Source of the DNA: Sipunculus nudus
Lineage: Eukaryota; Annelida; Sipuncula; Golfingiida; Sipunculidae
Length of the DNA: 64,000 nt
NCBI GenBank assembly: GCA_026874595.1
Contig: CM049307.1
Location: 30,109,079-30,173,078, forward strand
Direction: 5' to 3'
A model generated the notes under the pieces. The model did not search any database, had not been told where the DNA came from, and saw nothing but the letters and a program-made list of their open reading frames with translations. The translations under genes were made by a program, and so were the position numbers. Every line of letters begins with the position of its first letter. Position 1 is the first letter of the stretch. This document shows positions 62,618 to 64,000 of the stretch, piece by piece.

Positions 62618-62639
62618 GGGCGTGGCCTCACTGACGTCA
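62618..62639 (+). promoter_or_regulatory. GC/KLF box plus perfect CRE
   Basis: GGGCGTGGCC at 62,618-62,627 and TGACGTCA at 62,632-62,639, a perfect CREB/ATF palindrome, 120 bases before a THAP-like frame. A TATATATATATAG run lies at about 62,720-62,733. Function is inferred from motif identity only. Confidence 0.4.
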
Positions 62640-62746
62640 CGCGTGACAGGGCTGAGAAAACACTTCCTGTCTGGCCCATTGTGTATCAGTGACTGCCGTA
62701 ACTTTTCTCAACAAACACTGTATATATATATAGTAACTTTATCAAA

Positions 62747-63000
62747 ATTACGAAACGATGTGTTGTTGGTGGATGCTGTAACACCAATAAGGATGGCGTG
62801 AGTGTCCATAATTGACCAAAAGACGTTCGTTTAGGCAAAAAGTGGGACTAATTTGTCAAGTTGGACGTGCCGATGGGCAAAAGCGTTATTTGTGGGGCAC
62901 ATTTCCGGATCCCTGACGATTTTAAAAATGATCAGCAATGGAAAGCGGGATACAAAAAAACAACTAGATCTGGTACAGGGGGCGATCCCCAGTAAAAAAT
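62747..63000 (+). pseudogene. Degenerate THAP zinc-finger domain
   Basis: The frame from about 62,747 reads TKRCVVGGCCNTNKDGVSVH, a stop, PKDVRLGKKWD, a stop, FVKLDVP, then VICGAHFRIPDDF. This is the THAP C2CH finger (Cys pair, KKW, CxxHF). Breaks are TGA at 62,813-62,815, TAA at 62,849-62,851 and one extra base in the A7 run at 62,954-62,960, after which the AVP-box equivalent (AIPSKK) is in the next frame. No ATG precedes the domain; ATT stands three codons before the first Cys, where a start is usual. THAP domains bind DNA and also occur in P-element-type transposases, so this may be a dead host gene or transposon relic. Confidence 0.8.
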
Positions 63001-63667
63001 CCACCACCTGCAAGGTCAGCTGACAATTAAAGGATCAAGAAAAGGCCGGCAAGAGCCCGAGGTTCTCCTTTTAATAAGAAAATTATTATAAATTGTTGAT
63101 TTCTCAGTGTTTTGAAATTGCCACCAAGTGGCTGAAACGATATCCCGTTTTCACCTTTTGCAGCTATTGGTCTTGTTACAGCAAAGTTCATCTGAAGCAA
63201 CCCCTAGGCTGGTGGTCAAGACCTCTTGTCCAAATAACCCATTTACTGAGCTGACTTTTGCGGCCGAGCCTACATCAGCAAGTGTCTCTACCGAGGAGAC
63301 GTTCCCCAGCCCAATTTTATATCCCACCTGAGCAGCATATATAGCGCTCGCCCAACCAAACATGATGAAGGCACACAGTGCAACAATCCAGGACCCACAA
63401 GCGCCGTAAAGGTTAATATTATACCTATTTTATTTCAAGTAATTACAGTTACTGCAGATGTGTATTCAGTAATCAAACACAATACTTTGATTATTGCTTA
63501 ATTAGAGTGCCATATCTTACACAAGTTTAAACACGTATAGTCGTTTTTTTTCTCACAAATTCAAATAGTTAACTTTTCATCTGCCTGAATATCATTGACC
63601 AGTGACATATATGTTTTCAGATTCAGGTTGCCAGGTGAATGTATCCACAAAACGTGTTGACGTTCAG
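63001..63667. other. Flank of the THAP remnant, possible degenerate exons
   Basis: A plus-strand frame at 63,128-63,331 and a minus-strand frame with a hydrophobic stretch (ALCAFIMFGWASAIYAA, about 63,330-63,400) overlap. Neither has solid splice sites or a recognisable family, so I do not call a gene. Confidence 0.25.
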
Positions 63668-63783
63668 TGATTAGTCAAGCTCAGGTTGGCAAAAATACAG
63701 AAGACATCATCAATATCTTCAGTGATGAAGAAGAAACAAATGATGATGATGATGATACACATGTTTATGCAGCTCCGGTGTAG
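63668..63783 (+). CDS. Candidate acidic 3' exon near the THAP remnant
   Basis: After a TTCAG acceptor-like site, a frame encodes ISQAQVGKNTEDIINIFSDE and then a Glu/Asp run, ending at TAG 63,781-63,783. IINIFSDEEE has the form of a SUMO-interacting motif (hydrophobic core followed by acids). It could be the tail of the neighbouring THAP gene or chance; the acidic run is partly a GAT microsatellite. Confidence 0.2.
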
Positions 63784-64000
63784 GGAAATAGGGATTGAAC
63801 ATTAACGTTTGGAGTATCCTATTAGAGCTATTTAATGTATATTGAATCGGCAGAGAAATTTTATGTTCACACTCAAAATGCAGTTTCAATGGCATGTTGT
63901 TGCCAAATATGCACAAGCTACCCTGAATATACCTAATAGGACAGCAACAATATAGTGTCATAGGTATTGTGTTGAAACAGCCGGTTCTAAATTTAAATGA

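Noticed and set aside
63151-63400. Minus-strand frame with a 17-residue hydrophobic segment followed by GT donor-like sequence
   Set aside because: No acceptor with a pyrimidine tract, no family match, and it overlaps a plus-strand frame of equal length. Kept only as a note in the flank entry.

Overview
The window looks like nuclear DNA from a marine invertebrate, most likely a bivalve mollusc. It is AT-rich, its exons are small and separated by introns of 0.3-5 kb with consensus GT/AG borders, it is dense in degenerate interspersed repeats, and it encodes metazoan protein families. The bivalve assignment is inference from the flavour of the repeats and gene structure; no sequence here names the species.

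Layout. 1-10.5 kb is non-coding and made of repeat copies (three families I call E, B and C, plus a LINE fragment). 10,601-47,070 (+) is one complete gene for a FAM13A-type RhoGAP protein. I reconstruct 28 coding exons that join in frame to 1,004 codons: an N-terminal RhoGAP domain with all key catalytic positions, a proline-rich and acidic middle, and a C-terminal FAM13 region. Extra candidate exons (a 15-nt microexon, in-frame cassettes of 72 and 105 nt, an alternative last exon with its own poly(A) signal) suggest splice variants. 47.1-51.3 kb is probable 3' UTR and flank with a degenerate minisatellite. 52.9-56.4 kb is a block of tandem repeats (family D). 57,764-59,418 (-) is a three-exon selenocysteine-containing glutathione peroxidase of GPx3 type, whose UGA lies one base before the first splice junction. 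59.5-62.6 kb holds repeats and DNA-transposon-like elements. 62,747-63,000 (+) is a broken THAP zinc-finger domain behind a promoter-like segment with a perfect CRE.

The two intact genes are transcribed convergently (FAM13A +, GPx -) with the family D repeats between them. Nothing in the sequence ties them functionally: one is a predicted Rho-GTPase regulator, the other a predicted secreted peroxide-reducing enzyme.

The most distinctive structural result is a three-level nested transposon insertion at 38.5-41.7 kb. Uninterrupted copies of the two outer layers, and another copy of the inner one, occur elsewhere in the same window, so the insertion order can be read directly. No CRISPR array, operon or prokaryotic system is present, as expected. 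I found no tRNA or rRNA gene.
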